Assembly: GCA_947259995.1 (NCBI GenBank) | Contig: CAMYOK010000002.1 | Span: 536,881-600,880 of the forward strand | Source of the DNA: an uncultured Pseudomonadales bacterium | GTDB taxonomy: Bacteria; Pseudomonadota; Gammaproteobacteria; Pseudomonadales; Pseudohongiellaceae | Length of the DNA: 64,000 nucleotides | Direction: 5' to 3' | Shown: positions 53,601 to 62,894 of the stretch, one piece after another | Numbering within the stretch: the first letter of the stretch is position 1 | Layout: every line of letters begins with the position of its first letter | Program-made: the position numbers and the translations under genes | Notes under the pieces: model-generated | Database searches by the model: none | Seen by the model: only the letters and a program-made list of their open reading frames with translations | Told to the model about the DNA's origin: nothing

Positions 53601-55148
53601 ATGTTAGAAGCCGTGTGGATTGGCTTTGCCTTTAGTATGGGCTTAATGATGAGGCTTGTGGGCCTACCCCCTTTAGTGGGCTATCTTGCCGCTGGGTTTG
53701 TCATCGCCTCAGTTTCAGGCCAAATCGGTTTACCTCAGGAAAGTGGTGAAATTTTAGATCACGTCTCACACCTTGGCGTGTTGTTACTGCTCTTCACTGT
53801 CGGTCTCAAACTCAATGTGCGCGCCTTGGTCAAATCCGAGGTCATCGGTGGCGGCGTGTTCCATTTTGTGATCTCGGGGCTAGTCTATATTCCAGTGCTG
53901 CTATTCTTTTTTTCGGTTCCCGTCTACTCAGCACTCCTAATCGCCATCGCTCTGTCGTTCTCAAGCACTGTGCTTGCCGCAAAAGTGTTAGAAAGCAAAA
54001 GAGAATTGCGCGCCTTTCATGGCCGCGTTGCCATAGGAATACTGGTAGTCCAAGACTTGTTGGCTCTGTTAGTCATGAGCATAGCCAGTGGTACGACTCC
54101 TTCGGTTTTTGCGTTAGGCGTATTCGCCATTCCACTACTGCGACCTTTGCTATTTAAGCTAATGGATGTCAGTGGCCATGAAGAACTGCTAGTTCTATTT
54201 GGCTTATTGCTGGCCTTAGTAATTGGCGGTTTTGGCTTCGAGCTGCTTGGCCTAAGCTCGGAATTAGGCGCCTTGGTATTCGGCGCTATGCTCGCGAAGC
54301 ATCCACGCGCGGTCGAGTTGTCGAAATCGCTATGGAGTATTAAAGAATTCTTCCTTGTAGGGTTTTTCCTGCAGATCGGAATAGGCGGGCTACCCGACGC
54401 CAACGCTTGGATATTTGCCATCGTGATGACGGCACTGCTGCCCTTGAAAGCGGCCTTATTCTTTTTATTACTCGTGGGCTTCAAGTTGCGCGCTCGCAGC
54501 GCCTTTCTATCCGGACTTAGCCTTACCAACTACAGCGAGTTCGGTTTAATTGTTGCAAGCGTTGCCCTGCCTTTATGGCTCGTGCCCCTGGCGCTCACTG
54601 TGGCACTATCCTTTGTAGTCTCAGCCCCTTTGAACCGCATTGCTCACCCATTGTACGAGCGACTCGCACGACATTTGATTCCGTTCGAGCGCAATATCCG
54701 CCACCCCGATGAACAGCCCGTATCACTCGGTGGTGCCGATGTGCTAATCATGGGTATGGGCCGCACCGGCACGGCAGCTTACGACTATCTGCGCGAGGAG
54801 AGCGCCATCGTCGCACTGGACTCTGACCCCGCGCGGGTCTCCTACCATAGTAGCGAAGGTCGGCATATTTTCTTTGCCGACGCAGAAGATCAAATGTTTT
54901 GGGAGAGCTTGGATTTCGGTGCCGTGCGCGCTGTGATTTTGACCTTGAATGAAGCAGAAGCAAAACGCATTGCCACGAAAAAATTACGCCAGGCAGGCTT
55001 CGCTGGCTTGATCGTATCGCACAGCATGCACACAGATGAGGCGAAAGAAATCATCGCAGCGGGTGCAGATGAAACCTATCTCACGATGTCTGAGGCAGGT
55101 GTCGGGATCGCTGAGCATGTTCGCCAAACCATCAATCCTGCAGCCTAA
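53601..55148 (+). CDS. Monovalent cation/proton antiporter with TrkA-N domain
   Basis: A 515-residue CPA2-type transporter. About 12 hydrophobic segments cover residues 1-360, with helix pairs such as GVLLLLFTVGLKLNVRAL and the GFFLQIGIGG segment. The C-terminal TrkA-N (RCK-N) domain begins near 380 with a Rossmann motif GMGRTGTAAYDYL and binds NAD(H) or adenine nucleotides to gate the channel. YbaL/KefB-like; the ion (K+ or Na+) and any glutathione-adduct control are not known. A ribosome binding site AAAGGG lies upstream of the ATG. Confidence 0.9.
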   Translation: MLEAVWIGFAFSMGLMMRLVGLPPLVGYLAAGFVIASVSGQIGLPQESGEILDHVSHLGVLLLLFTVGLKLNVRALVKSEVIGGGVFHFVISGLVYIPVLLFFFSVPVYSALLIAIALSFSSTVLAAKVLESKRELRAFHGRVAIGILVVQDLLALLVMSIASGTTPSVFALGVFAIPLLRPLLFKLMDVSGHEELLVLFGLLLALVIGGFGFELLGLSSELGALVFGAMLAKHPRAVELSKSLWSIKEFFLVGFFLQIGIGGLPDANAWIFAIVMTALLPLKAALFFLLLVGFKLRARSAFLSGLSLTNYSEFGLIVASVALPLWLVPLALTVALSFVVSAPLNRIAHPLYERLARHLIPFERNIRHPDEQPVSLGGADVLIMGMGRTGTAAYDYLREESAIVALDSDPARVSYHSSEGRHIFFADAEDQMFWESLDFGAVRAVILTLNEAEAKRIATKKLRQAGFAGLIVSHSMHTDEAKEIIAAGADETYLTMSEAGVGIAEHVRQTINPAA

Positions 55149-55151
55149 GGC

Positions 55152-55970
55152 ATGAAACACCTTGCGCAGTTCATGCGAGATTGCGAGCGCCTACTAGTTC
55201 TTACCGGCGCAGGCCTTAGTGAGCCGTCCGGCATTCCAGTGTATCGCGATAAAAGTGGCACCTGGCTTCGCACCACGCCAGTTCAACACCGAGAGTTCCT
55301 TAGCTCGCAGGCCAGTCGTCAACGCTATTGGGCGCGCAGCATGGCCGGCTGGCCCAAGATGGCGCAAGCATCGCCCAATGAGGGGCACCTTGCCCTAGTG
55401 AACTTAGAGCAAGCGGGTTTGATTAAGCAATTGATCACACAGAACGTCGACTGCTTACACCAACGCGCCGGCCAGCGCTCATTAATCGACATGCATGGCA
55501 GTCTCGACCGAGTCCAATGCCTTGTTTGCGAAAAAGTCTTTGCACGCAGTTGGGTACAAGACTATCTCCACACACTGAACCCATCGATTCAAACACAGGC
55601 GGCACAAATGCGTCCCGATGGCGACGCCGATCTGCCCGATGCATTAATCGCGAGCATACAAGTACCAACGTGCCCAGAATGTGATGGAGTATTAAAGCCC
55701 GACGTGGTGTTTTTTGGCGGCACGATCCCCCGCCCTCGCGCCGAGAAGATTAGTCAGGCTGTTGAGGATTGCGACGCTGTGCTGGTAATTGGTTCATCGC
55801 TCACGGTGTTTTCAGGCTTTCGGATTTGCCGCGATGCCCACCGCGCGGGCAAACCTATTGCGGCACTGAATCAAGGCAAAACCCGCGCCGATGAATTAAT
55901 CAGTTTAAAACTCGAAGTGGATTGCGCTCAGGGTTTAACACAATTGCAATCGTTGTTACTTAAGGCTTGA
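55152..55970 (+). CDS. Sir2-family NAD-dependent protein deacylase
   Basis: A 272-residue sirtuin. GAGLSEPSGIPVYR (19-32) is the NAD site with the family pattern, QNVDCLHQRAG and the catalytic His in DMHGSLD follow. A Zn ribbon is formed by CLVCEK and CPECDG, and VVFFGG precedes the NAD adenine region VIGSSLTVFSG. Length and the His/Arg choices suggest a lipoamidase- or deacetylase-type class not resolvable here. It overlaps folK (convergent) by 11 bases. Confidence 0.9.
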   Translation: MKHLAQFMRDCERLLVLTGAGLSEPSGIPVYRDKSGTWLRTTPVQHREFLSSQASRQRYWARSMAGWPKMAQASPNEGHLALVNLEQAGLIKQLITQNVDCLHQRAGQRSLIDMHGSLDRVQCLVCEKVFARSWVQDYLHTLNPSIQTQAAQMRPDGDADLPDALIASIQVPTCPECDGVLKPDVVFFGGTIPRPRAEKISQAVEDCDAVLVIGSSLTVFSGFRICRDAHRAGKPIAALNQGKTRADELISLKLEVDCAQGLTQLQSLLLKA

Positions 55971-56487
55971 GACCCAGCCGGGAAATGACGCGTCCCTGCC
56001 AGCTGAAATCTACCGACCAAATTTTCTGTCGTGTCTTGTCGTACAGCTGCCAAAGCGTGCCGTAGGTTTGTGTACCGCCAGGATAGGCTTCATCATAAAG
56101 CACTTGCGATAGAGGCCAAAGTACATAGGCGTTCTCTTCGATCTCTGGCCTTGGCAGTACAATGCCTTGTACGTCACCACTCAACTGGCCGTAAGTCAGC
56201 ACATCCACATCGACTGTTCGCCCACTAAATTTCGGACTATTGCGAGACCGACCATTCTCGTCCTCGAAGTGCTTCAAGAACCGTAAAAGCTCTGCAAGTG
56301 ACTCATCAGTCTCAATCAACACCACCATATTGAGAAAATTAGCGCCATTAAAACCCACGGCCTCACTTTCAAAAACCGATGAGGTTTTCAGCGCACCATA
56401 ACGCCTTTGCAAGGCATCTAATGCCAAAGCGATATGTTGATGCGGATTGATATTGCTGCCTAGACTTAACGCGACATTTTGCACCAC
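55960..56487 (-). CDS. folK: 6-hydroxymethyl-7,8-dihydropterin pyrophosphokinase
   Basis: Transfers pyrophosphate from ATP to the pterin in folate synthesis. The 175 residues begin VALSLGSNINPHQHI and include FESEAVGFNGANFLNMVVLIETD and the metal/ATP-binding GRTVDVDVLTYG and LPRPEIEENAYVLWPL. The start is GTG at 56487 with GGGAG three to four bases upstream. It follows folB by 12 bases. Confidence 0.93.
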   Translation of the reverse strand: MVQNVALSLGSNINPHQHIALALDALQRRYGALKTSSVFESEAVGFNGANFLNMVVLIETDESLAELLRFLKHFEDENGRSRNSPKFSGRTVDVDVLTYGQLSGDVQGIVLPRPEIEENAYVLWPLSQVLYDEAYPGGTQTYGTLWQLYDKTRQKIWSVDFSWQGRVISRLGLKP

Positions 56488-56499
56488 TAAACTCCCTAT

Positions 56500-56856
56500 C
56501 TATGGTTTATTGCCGCGCTCGATGATCACACCGACATCTTTAGCACCCGTGACAGCTCCGGGCTTGCCTACCCGCAATCGCAACCACGGCACTGGAAATT
56601 CCTCCAACACTAGTTCAGCTGTTTTTTGCGCCATAGTCTCGATCAATAAGAATTCACTCTGCTTGATAAAGCTGCTGATGCGTTTTGAAATGCTCTTATA
56701 ATCTAGCGTCTTCGTAATGTCTTCACTCGCTGCCGCGGCGCGGATGTCTGTAGCCATTTCGAGGTCAAGTGAGACCGTTTGCTTCTGCTCACGCTCCCAA
56801 TCGAAGATTCCTATGATGGTTTCAATGCGTAAGTCTTGTATGTAGACGATATCCAT
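56500..56856 (-). CDS. folB: Dihydroneopterin aldolase
   Basis: Cleaves dihydroneopterin to hydroxymethyl-dihydropterin in folate synthesis. The 118 residues carry the family pattern DIVYIQDLRIETIIGIFDWERE, YKSISKRISSFI and ETMAQKTAELVL. The start is placed at the ATG 56856 because TAGGAG lies seven bases upstream; the reading frame runs to 56886 but the extension overlaps tsaD. It is 10 bases after tsaD, where many relatives have plsY between the two. Confidence 0.93.
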   Translation of the reverse strand: MDIVYIQDLRIETIIGIFDWEREQKQTVSLDLEMATDIRAAAASEDITKTLDYKSISKRISSFIKQSEFLLIETMAQKTAELVLEEFPVPWLRLRVGKPGAVTGAKDVGVIIERGNKP

Positions 56857-56866
56857 ACTGATGCTC

Positions 56867-57916
56867 CTAGATACTTGTTTGCCCAAGTGCCGGCAAGGTG
56901 TTTAATGGCCAACGGCCTTTCACATTCAATTCCAACCCATCGCGCTCCCCAGCGGCCAAGCGCTGCGCGCCAGCATAGGCGATCATAGCGCCATTGTCTG
57001 TGCAGAAACGTGGCTGCGCATAAAACAATTGCCCTTGTTGCTTTTCCATCATCGCTTGCAGCCCTGCTCGCAAACTAAGGTTAGCGCTCACACCTCCGGC
57101 GATCACTAGGGTTTTCAAACCCGTGGCCTCCAAAGCGCGACGACATTTGATCACGAAAGTCTGCACTACCGCATCTTCAAAAGCGTAGGCAATATCTGCT
57201 TGCACCTGTTCAGACAAAGCCTTGCCACCTAGGGCATCGCTTTCTTGTTCAAGCGTATTGCGAACAAAGGTTTTCAAACCACTAAAGCTAAAATCCAGCC
57301 CAGGACGGTTGGTCATGGGACGAGGAAACTTATAGCGCCCGGGCGTGCCTTGCTGTGCGAGGGCTGCCACTCTTGGCCCGCCCGGATACTCCAAACCCAG
57401 CATCTTGCCGACCTTATCGAAGGCCTCTCCTGCTGCATCGTCCAGAGATTCTCCTAACAAACTATAGCGTCCAATCCCTTCAACACGGACCAACTGGGTG
57501 TGCCCACCGGAGACCAATAGGGCGACAAAAGGGAATTGTGGGGGGCGCTCTTCTAGCATTGGCGCAAGTAAGTGGCCTTCCATATGGTGGACCCCTATCG
57601 TTGGCACCCCTAAAGACATGCCAAGCGCACGTCCGAGGCTAGCACCAACCAGAAGCGCACCAACAAGTCCTGGCCCTGCGGTGTAGGCAATCCCATCGAC
57701 GCCTTGCAATGGGGTGTTGGCCGCCGCAAGGACTTCTTGGATCAGTGGCAGGGCCTTGCGAATATGATCGCGCGAGGCCAATTCGGGCACCACGCCACCG
57801 TAACGCGCGTGCAGCTCGACCTGGCTATACAATCTGTCAGCGAGCAAACCAGTGCTGGTGTCATAGACCGCGACACCTGTTTCATCGCAAGATGTTTCAA
57901 TTCCTAATACGCGCAT
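56867..57916 (-). CDS. tsaD: tRNA N6-threonylcarbamoyladenosine synthase subunit TsaD
   Basis: Transfers threonylcarbamoyl to A37 of ANN-decoding tRNAs, with TsaB and TsaE. The 349 residues begin [18 protein letters not shown]; the metal-binding pair is His111 and His115 (HHMEGH), with GGHTQLVRV and [10 protein letters not shown] later. It is divergent from rpsU and is followed by folB and folK. Confidence 0.96.
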   Translation of the reverse strand: MRVLGIETSCDETGVAVYDTSTGLLADRLYSQVELHARYGGVVPELASRDHIRKALPLIQEVLAAANTPLQGVDGIAYTAGPGLVGALLVGASLGRALGMSLGVPTIGVHHMEGHLLAPMLEERPPQFPFVALLVSGGHTQLVRVEGIGRYSLLGESLDDAAGEAFDKVGKMLGLEYPGGPRVAALAQQGTPGRYKFPRPMTNRPGLDFSFSGLKTFVRNTLEQESDALGGKALSEQVQADIAYAFEDAVVQTFVIKCRRALEATGLKTLVIAGGVSANLSLRAGLQAMMEKQQGQLFYAQPRFCTDNGAMIAYAGAQRLAAGERDGLELNVKGRWPLNTLPALGQTSI

Positions 57917-58162
57917 TGGCTGATTTTAAACCGTACTGTGTGCATGTTGGAGCTGTCACCAGCCCCGTTGAGGGCGCTCATCATAAGCCGATTGGGCTAT
58001 TTTGTCTTCTCAGTGATGAAATCTTTGCATTTGTTGCATCGCCGCATTACCATATGCCCCCTTTGATTTTAATGCCCTAGCCTCGCAAAGCAGTATTTAG
58101 CCTGACTAGATAAGCGAACACGATCGACCAAATTTATAGAAATAACGGAAGGTGTGCATTTT
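57917..58162. promoter_or_regulatory. Divergent upstream region of tsaD and rpsU
   Basis: This 246-base region lies between tsaD and the rpsU-yqeY-dnaG-rpoD genes and should contain both promoters. No hexamer pair is good enough to report as a promoter. A plus-strand open frame that enters from tsaD and ends at 58080 has no family features and is not called. Confidence 0.35.
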
Positions 58163-58378
58163 ATGCCAATGGTAAAACTGAAAGAAAACGAGCCGTTTGA
58201 CGTCGCTCTTAGAAGATTCAAGCGCTCTTGCGAAAAAGCCGGCGTTCTTGCCGAGGTACGTCGCAAAGAATTTTACGAGAAGCCAACTGCCGCTCGTAAG
58301 CGCAAAGCAGCTGCCGCTGTTAAGCGTCACTTGAAAAAATTGCAGCGTGAAAACAAGAAGACTAAGCGTTTTTACTAA
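58163..58378 (+). CDS. rpsU: 30S ribosomal protein S21
   Basis: Small basic ribosomal protein of 71 residues, needed for initiation on natural mRNAs. [20 protein letters not shown] and [20 protein letters not shown] are almost identical to the E. coli protein, and the tail ends KKTKRFY. The start is placed at 58163 to match the family; the reading frame also has an ATG at 58154. It heads the macromolecular synthesis operon. Confidence 0.97.
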   Translation: MPMVKLKENEPFDVALRRFKRSCEKAGVLAEVRRKEFYEKPTAARKRKAAAAVKRHLKKLQRENKKTKRFY

Positions 58379-58451
58379 GCCTTAGCCTTTGTAGTACGGT
58401 TCACGTTCGCTTCGAACCTTGCACCTCGTACCATGTAATGGCATAAAACGC

Positions 58452-58468
58452 AGCCCGTGTTTCGGGCT
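58452..58468 (+). other. Stem-loop between rpsU and yqeY
   Basis: AGCCCG (58452-58457) pairs with CGGGCT (58463-58468) around a five-base loop. The sequence after it is TCGATGC, without a T run. In E. coli a terminator between rpsU and dnaG lowers dnaG expression; this hairpin is in the matching place but looks weaker as a terminator. Confidence 0.45.
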
Positions 58469-58495
58469 TCGATGCACTCATATACTGGGATTACC

Positions 58496-58954
58496 ATGCC
58501 TGACAGCGCGCTCAAACAGCAACTGACTAACGCCATGAAAGACGCCATGCGGGCTAAAGACAAGCTCCGCTTAGGCACTGTGCGCCTGGCACTTGCTGAG
58601 GTGAAGAAAATCGAAGTGGACGAGCGTATCGAACCTGATGATACGCGCATCACGGCAGTGCTAGAGAAAATGATCAAGCAGCGCCGCGAGTCTGTAAAAC
58701 AATACGAAGCTGGCGGTCGCCAAGACCTCGCCGATCAAGAAACGGCCGAAATTGCCGTCCTGCAAGACTTCATGCCACAGCAATTGAGCACTGAAGAAGT
58801 CGACGCCATTATTAAAGGCGCCATGCAAGACACGGGCGCCTCTAGCATGGCCGATATGGGCAAAGTCATGGCAGCGGTACGCCCCGCAGTGCTTGGCCGC
58901 GCCGACATGGCCGCAATTAGCCAGCAGATTAAACAACAGCTTTCCCAAGGCTGA
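58496..58954 (+). CDS. yqeY: GatB/YqeY-domain protein
   Basis: A 152-residue protein of the YqeY family, related to the tRNA-binding tail of amidotransferase GatB. MKDAMRAKDKLRLGTVRL, EVDERI and IKQRRESVKQYEAGGRQDLADQE are typical. Its role is not established. It is often found between rpsU and dnaG in this class. The start ATG 58496 fits MPDSALKQQL; the frame opens earlier at 58457. Confidence 0.93.
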   Translation: MPDSALKQQLTNAMKDAMRAKDKLRLGTVRLALAEVKKIEVDERIEPDDTRITAVLEKMIKQRRESVKQYEAGGRQDLADQETAEIAVLQDFMPQQLSTEEVDAIIKGAMQDTGASSMADMGKVMAAVRPAVLGRADMAAISQQIKQQLSQG

Positions 58955-59013
58955 AACTACTGGCACACTGCAGTACCCTCTAGCGACACTCAACACTCTG
59001 GATTATTGACGTT

Positions 59014-60861
59014 ATGGCCGGTCTAATTCCGCAAGCCTTCATCGATGATTTATTGAGCCGCGTCGACATCGTCGATGTGATCGATAAACGCATCAAGCTG
59101 CGCAAAACCGGCAAAAACTATTCAGCGCTCTGCCCATTCCATACCGAGAAATCCCCATCCTTCAGCGTAGAGCCCGAGAAGCAGTTCTATTATTGCTTTG
59201 GCTGCGGCGCTGGCGGCAATGCCTTAGGCTTTGTCATGGACTACGAACGCATGGATTTCCCACAAGCCGTGGACATCCTTGCTGGCGACTATGGGCTCAC
59301 CGTTCCACGCGAAGAAGGCAGCCGCGAAGACAAAGCCAGAGGCGAGAACAAAGCCCTCTATGAAACTCTTGAACACGCCAACCAGTTCTATCAAACCCAG
59401 CTGCGCGAGCACCCACAGAAACCGCGTGCTGTAGCCTATCTTAAAGGCCGCGGACTAACCGGCGTAATTGCCAAGCAGTTTGGCATCGGCTTTGCGCCCC
59501 CCGGCTGGGACAATCTACTCAAGGCCCTCGGGAGCACAGACGCGCAAACAGCATTGCTCGAGAAAACCGGCCTAGTCATCAAGCGTGAACAAGATCAAAA
59601 CGCCAATGATGCCAAGCGCGACGGCCACTACGACCGCTTTCGTGACCGCATCGTCTTTCCGATTCGCGACTCACGCGGCCGAGTAATTGGCTTTGGTGGG
59701 CGAGTACTCACTGACGAGAAACCTAAGTACCTCAACTCCCCTGAGACCCCCGTGTACCATAAAGCCAATGAGCTCTATGGGCTCTATGAGGCGCGGCGCA
59801 GCAACAAAAAACCTACGCGTTTCTTGATTGTCGAGGGTTATATGGATGTTGTGGCGCTGGCCCAGAATGGCATCGACTATGGCGTTGCCACGCTTGGCAC
59901 CGCGACCAATGCGACACATCTAAACAGGCTCTTCAAAGTCGTCTCCGAAGTCATCTATTGTTTCGACGGCGACGATGCAGGCCGCACCGCGGCGTGGCGA
60001 GGTATGCAAGCCACGCTGCCTATACTGCAAGATGGTCGACAAGTACGCTTCTTGTTTCTTCCCGATGGCGAAGACCCTGACTCACTAGTCCGCAAGATTG
60101 GCAAAGAGCAGTTTAATACCCTTATCGATGGCGCGACCCCCTTGGCCGACTTCTTCTTCGATCACCTTTGCGAAGGCTTAGACCCAGAGGCCATCGATGG
60201 CAAAGCCAAACTATGCTCACTGGCTGTGCCACTCTTGAAGCAGCTGCCCGCGGGTATCTATCGCCAACTGATGATTGATAAGCTTGCCCGCATGGCTAGC
60301 GTCGAAAGCCGCTCGATCGAAGCGATGATGGGCTCTGCCTCGCCAGCCTTAGCGCAAGCACCGGAGCCGCCCTTCTATGACGAGAGCGATGTACCACCGA
60401 TGCCCGACATGCCCCAAGAGCAGTTCGCACCGCGCTCCACGCGAGCAGCTCCCGCGCGCAACCCCGCGCCTGCGAAAGCGCAAGCACGCAGCCCTGGCTT
60501 GAAAGCCATCGAACTACTGCTCTATAAACCCGAGGTTGCGAGTGTTTTAGACAAGGATTTGTCTCTTTTGCAGGAAAATAAGGACGAATACACCGATTTA
60601 TTGCTCGAACTTGTTGAATTAGTGAAGCAAGACCCCACTACTAACACCTATACAATGCTCGGCCACTGTTACGACACGGCGCAGGGCAATCAAATTACCT
60701 CTTTAATGAAAAAAGAGAAGATTACCCCGCTTGAAGGGGTCACTAGTGAATTCCAGTACCTCATCGATGCACTGCTGTCAGACGCACAGAAGAAGCAATA
60801 TAAGAGGCAATTAATGGAACAGCTCAAGCCACGCTTACGCTCTGGCAAGGCTGATCACTAG
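59014..60861 (+). CDS. dnaG: DNA primase
   Basis: Makes RNA primers for replication forks. The 615 residues include the CHC2 zinc ribbon (Cys40, His43, Cys61, Cys64), the RNA polymerase core with GFGGRVLTDEKPKYLNSPETPVY, the TOPRIM motifs LIVEGYMDVVAL and CFDGDDAGR, and a C-terminal helicase-binding domain after a Pro/Ala-rich linker at about 445-490. It follows yqeY by 59 bases. Confidence 0.97.
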   Translation: MAGLIPQAFIDDLLSRVDIVDVIDKRIKLRKTGKNYSALCPFHTEKSPSFSVEPEKQFYYCFGCGAGGNALGFVMDYERMDFPQAVDILAGDYGLTVPREEGSREDKARGENKALYETLEHANQFYQTQLREHPQKPRAVAYLKGRGLTGVIAKQFGIGFAPPGWDNLLKALGSTDAQTALLEKTGLVIKREQDQNANDAKRDGHYDRFRDRIVFPIRDSRGRVIGFGGRVLTDEKPKYLNSPETPVYHKANELYGLYEARRSNKKPTRFLIVEGYMDVVALAQNGIDYGVATLGTATNATHLNRLFKVVSEVIYCFDGDDAGRTAAWRGMQATLPILQDGRQVRFLFLPDGEDPDSLVRKIGKEQFNTLIDGATPLADFFFDHLCEGLDPEAIDGKAKLCSLAVPLLKQLPAGIYRQLMIDKLARMASVESRSIEAMMGSASPALAQAPEPPFYDESDVPPMPDMPQEQFAPRSTRAAPARNPAPAKAQARSPGLKAIELLLYKPEVASVLDKDLSLLQENKDEYTDLLLELVELVKQDPTTNTYTMLGHCYDTAQGNQITSLMKKEKITPLEGVTSEFQYLIDALLSDAQKKQYKRQLMEQLKPRLRSGKADH

Positions 60862-60876
60862 TACTTAATCAGTTGC

Positions 60877-60905
60877 TGGCCAGTCTCGCAGTATGAGGCT
60901 ATAAT
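60877..60905 (+). promoter_or_regulatory. Internal promoter of rpoD
   Basis: TGGCCA (60877-60882), 17-base spacer, and a perfect TATAAT (60900-60905). Transcription would start near 60912, leaving a leader of about 53 bases. It should let rpoD be expressed apart from rpsU and dnaG. Confidence 0.65.
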
Positions 60906-60935
60906 GTCCGGCTCTGTCACATCCACGCTCACATT

Positions 60936-60951
60936 TGGTCATTGCTGACCA
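60936..60951 (+). other. Leader hairpin just before rpoD
   Basis: TGGTCA-TTGC-TGACCA is a perfect six-base stem with a four-base loop, 13 bases before the rpoD ATG and just ahead of the GGGG at 60957-60960 that is the only ribosome-binding-like sequence. It could affect rpoD translation or be a protein site. Confidence 0.45.
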
Positions 60952-60964
60952 CCCATGGGGAAAC

Positions 60965-62830
60965 ATGTCTGAAACTCGTTTAGCCCTAACGCCACAACTA
61001 GGCCTTAAGGCCTTGATCGCAAAAGGTAAAGAGCAAAACTACCTTACCTATGCTGAGGTCAACGACCACCTTCCAGAATCAATCTCTGATCCGGATCAGG
61101 TTGAAGACATCATTCAGATGATTAACGACATGGGGATCAAGGTCTATGAGACCGCTCCCGATGCCGACACGCTGTTGATGAACGAAGGCGAAGGAAACAC
61201 CGACGAAGTCGCTGCTGCCGAAGCTGCTGCCGCTCTTGCGGCCGTAGAGAATGAAGCTGGCCGCACGACTGACCCAGTGCGCATGTATATGCGCGAAATG
61301 GGCACCGTAGAACTTCTAACGCGTGAGGGCGAGATCGTTATTGCCAAGCGCATCGAAGAAGGCTTGCGCGAGCTTATGAAGGCAATGGCCTGTTTCCCAG
61401 GCACTGTCGATCATATCCTGCTTGAATACGCCGGTGTCGATACAGAAGAGCGTCGCCTTAGCGACATCATCACTGGTTATCTCTCGACCGACGATGATGA
61501 AATCATCCCACCTGCGATTACTCCGAACACAGAACCGGAAGCATCAAACGCAAGCGACAGCAAAGACGATGATGACGACGATCTCGGCGATGATGAAGAT
61601 GAAGAAGAAGCCAATGTCGGGCCAGATCCTGAAGAAGCTAAGCTGCGCTTCGGTGAGCTGCAAGCACAACTCGAAGTCACTGCTGCTGCGATTAAAAAGC
61701 ACGGCCGTAGCCACAAGAAGTCTGTCGCTGAGCTCGAAAAACTAGGCGATTGCTTCAAGACTTTCAAGCTGACGCCGAAACAGTTCGAACCTCTACTTGC
61801 TCATATCCGCGCGGTCTTGCAACGCGTTCGTCGTAATGAGCGCGCGATTCTCGCTTTGTGTGTCCGTAATGCAGCGATGCCGCGTAAGGCCTTTATCCAA
61901 ACGTTCCCTGGCAACGAAGTGAACGAAAACTGGGTAGACTCCTTAGTTGAAATGAAAGAGCCATGGTCAGAAGCCGTTGGCAATCTGAAAATCGAGATCT
62001 TACGCGCGCAGAAAAAACTCGTCGCCCTAGAAACCGAAACGGGTTTAAGTGTTTCTGAGATTAAAGAGATCAACCGTAATATGTCGATCGGCGAAGCAAA
62101 GTCTCGCCGTGCGAAGAAAGAGATGGTTGAAGCTAACTTGCGTCTCGTAATCTCTATCGCTAAGAAATACACCAACCGTGGTTTGCAATTCTTGGATCTC
62201 ATCCAAGAAGGCAACATCGGCTTGATGAAAGCCGTCGACAAATTCGAATACCGTCGCGGTTATAAGTTCTCAACTTATGCGACGTGGTGGATTCGTCAGG
62301 CGATTACCCGCTCTATCGCTGACCAAGCGCGCACGATTCGTATTCCAGTTCACATGATCGAAACGATCAACAAACTGAACCGAATCTCACGACAAATGGT
62401 CCACGAAAAAGGCCGCGAGCCAACGCCAGAAGAACTCGGCGAGCGCATGGACATGACTGAGGACAAAGTACGTCGTGTTCTAAAAATCGCGAAAGAACCG
62501 ATCTCCATGGAAACACCTATTGGTGATGATGAAGATTCACACCTAGGGGATTTCATAGAAGACTCTACGGTCGATTCACCTGTCGATTCATCGATCGATG
62601 AAGGCCTGCGTGAAGCAACGAAAGATGTCCTTTCAAGCCTCACAGCACGCGAAGCGAAAGTGTTAAGAATGCGCTTTGGTATTGACATGAATACAGACCA
62701 CACACTGGAAGAGGTCGGCAAACAGTTCGACGTGACCCGTGAGCGTATTCGTCAGATCGAAGCCAAAGCTTTGCGCAAGCTTCGTCACCCAACACGCTCA
62801 GATCATTTGCGTAGCTTCTTAGACGAGTAA
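60965..62830 (+). CDS. rpoD: RNA polymerase primary sigma factor sigma-70
   Basis: Housekeeping sigma factor of 621 residues. Region 1.1 is at about 10-75, region 1.2 begins [21 protein letters not shown] (about 105), an acidic non-conserved insert with a run of Asp follows near 190-215, and region 2 carries [21 protein letters not shown] and [15 protein letters not shown]. Regions 3 and 4 end with [20 protein letters not shown] and [15 protein letters not shown]. The start is the ATG at 60965 ([11 protein letters not shown]) rather than an earlier in-frame start at 60935. Confidence 0.98.
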   Translation: MSETRLALTPQLGLKALIAKGKEQNYLTYAEVNDHLPESISDPDQVEDIIQMINDMGIKVYETAPDADTLLMNEGEGNTDEVAAAEAAAALAAVENEAGRTTDPVRMYMREMGTVELLTREGEIVIAKRIEEGLRELMKAMACFPGTVDHILLEYAGVDTEERRLSDIITGYLSTDDDEIIPPAITPNTEPEASNASDSKDDDDDDLGDDEDEEEANVGPDPEEAKLRFGELQAQLEVTAAAIKKHGRSHKKSVAELEKLGDCFKTFKLTPKQFEPLLAHIRAVLQRVRRNERAILALCVRNAAMPRKAFIQTFPGNEVNENWVDSLVEMKEPWSEAVGNLKIEILRAQKKLVALETETGLSVSEIKEINRNMSIGEAKSRRAKKEMVEANLRLVISIAKKYTNRGLQFLDLIQEGNIGLMKAVDKFEYRRGYKFSTYATWWIRQAITRSIADQARTIRIPVHMIETINKLNRISRQMVHEKGREPTPEELGERMDMTEDKVRRVLKIAKEPISMETPIGDDEDSHLGDFIEDSTVDSPVDSSIDEGLREATKDVLSSLTAREAKVLRMRFGIDMNTDHTLEEVGKQFDVTRERIRQIEAKALRKLRHPTRSDHLRSFLDE

Positions 62831-62843
62831 CTATCGTCTTGCA

Positions 62844-62888
62844 TAAAAAAAGCCCCGAGCGTCTATTGATGCTCGGGGCTTTTTTTTA
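62844..62888. terminator. Bidirectional rho-independent terminator after rpoD
   Basis: AGCCCCGAGC (62851-62860) pairs with GCTCGGGGCT (62871-62880), with a run of A before and a run of eight T after. It ends rpoD from the left and, by symmetry, the minus-strand M20 peptidase from the right. Confidence 0.95.
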
Positions 62889-62894
62889 TGCTCT

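Noticed and set aside
54017..54529. A 170-residue minus-strand open frame inside the antiporter gene
   Set aside because: Its composition (Lys/Asn/Pro-rich) mirrors the hydrophobic codons of the antiporter; no recognisable motif.
57709..58080. Plus-strand open frame crossing from tsaD into the rpsU upstream region
   Set aside because: It is mostly antisense to tsaD, lacks a ribosome binding site and family features.
60955..60972. Five-codon frame (ATG GGG AAA CAT GTC TGA) overlapping the rpoD start
   Set aside because: It has no ribosome binding site and is short enough to be chance; a control role is not supported.
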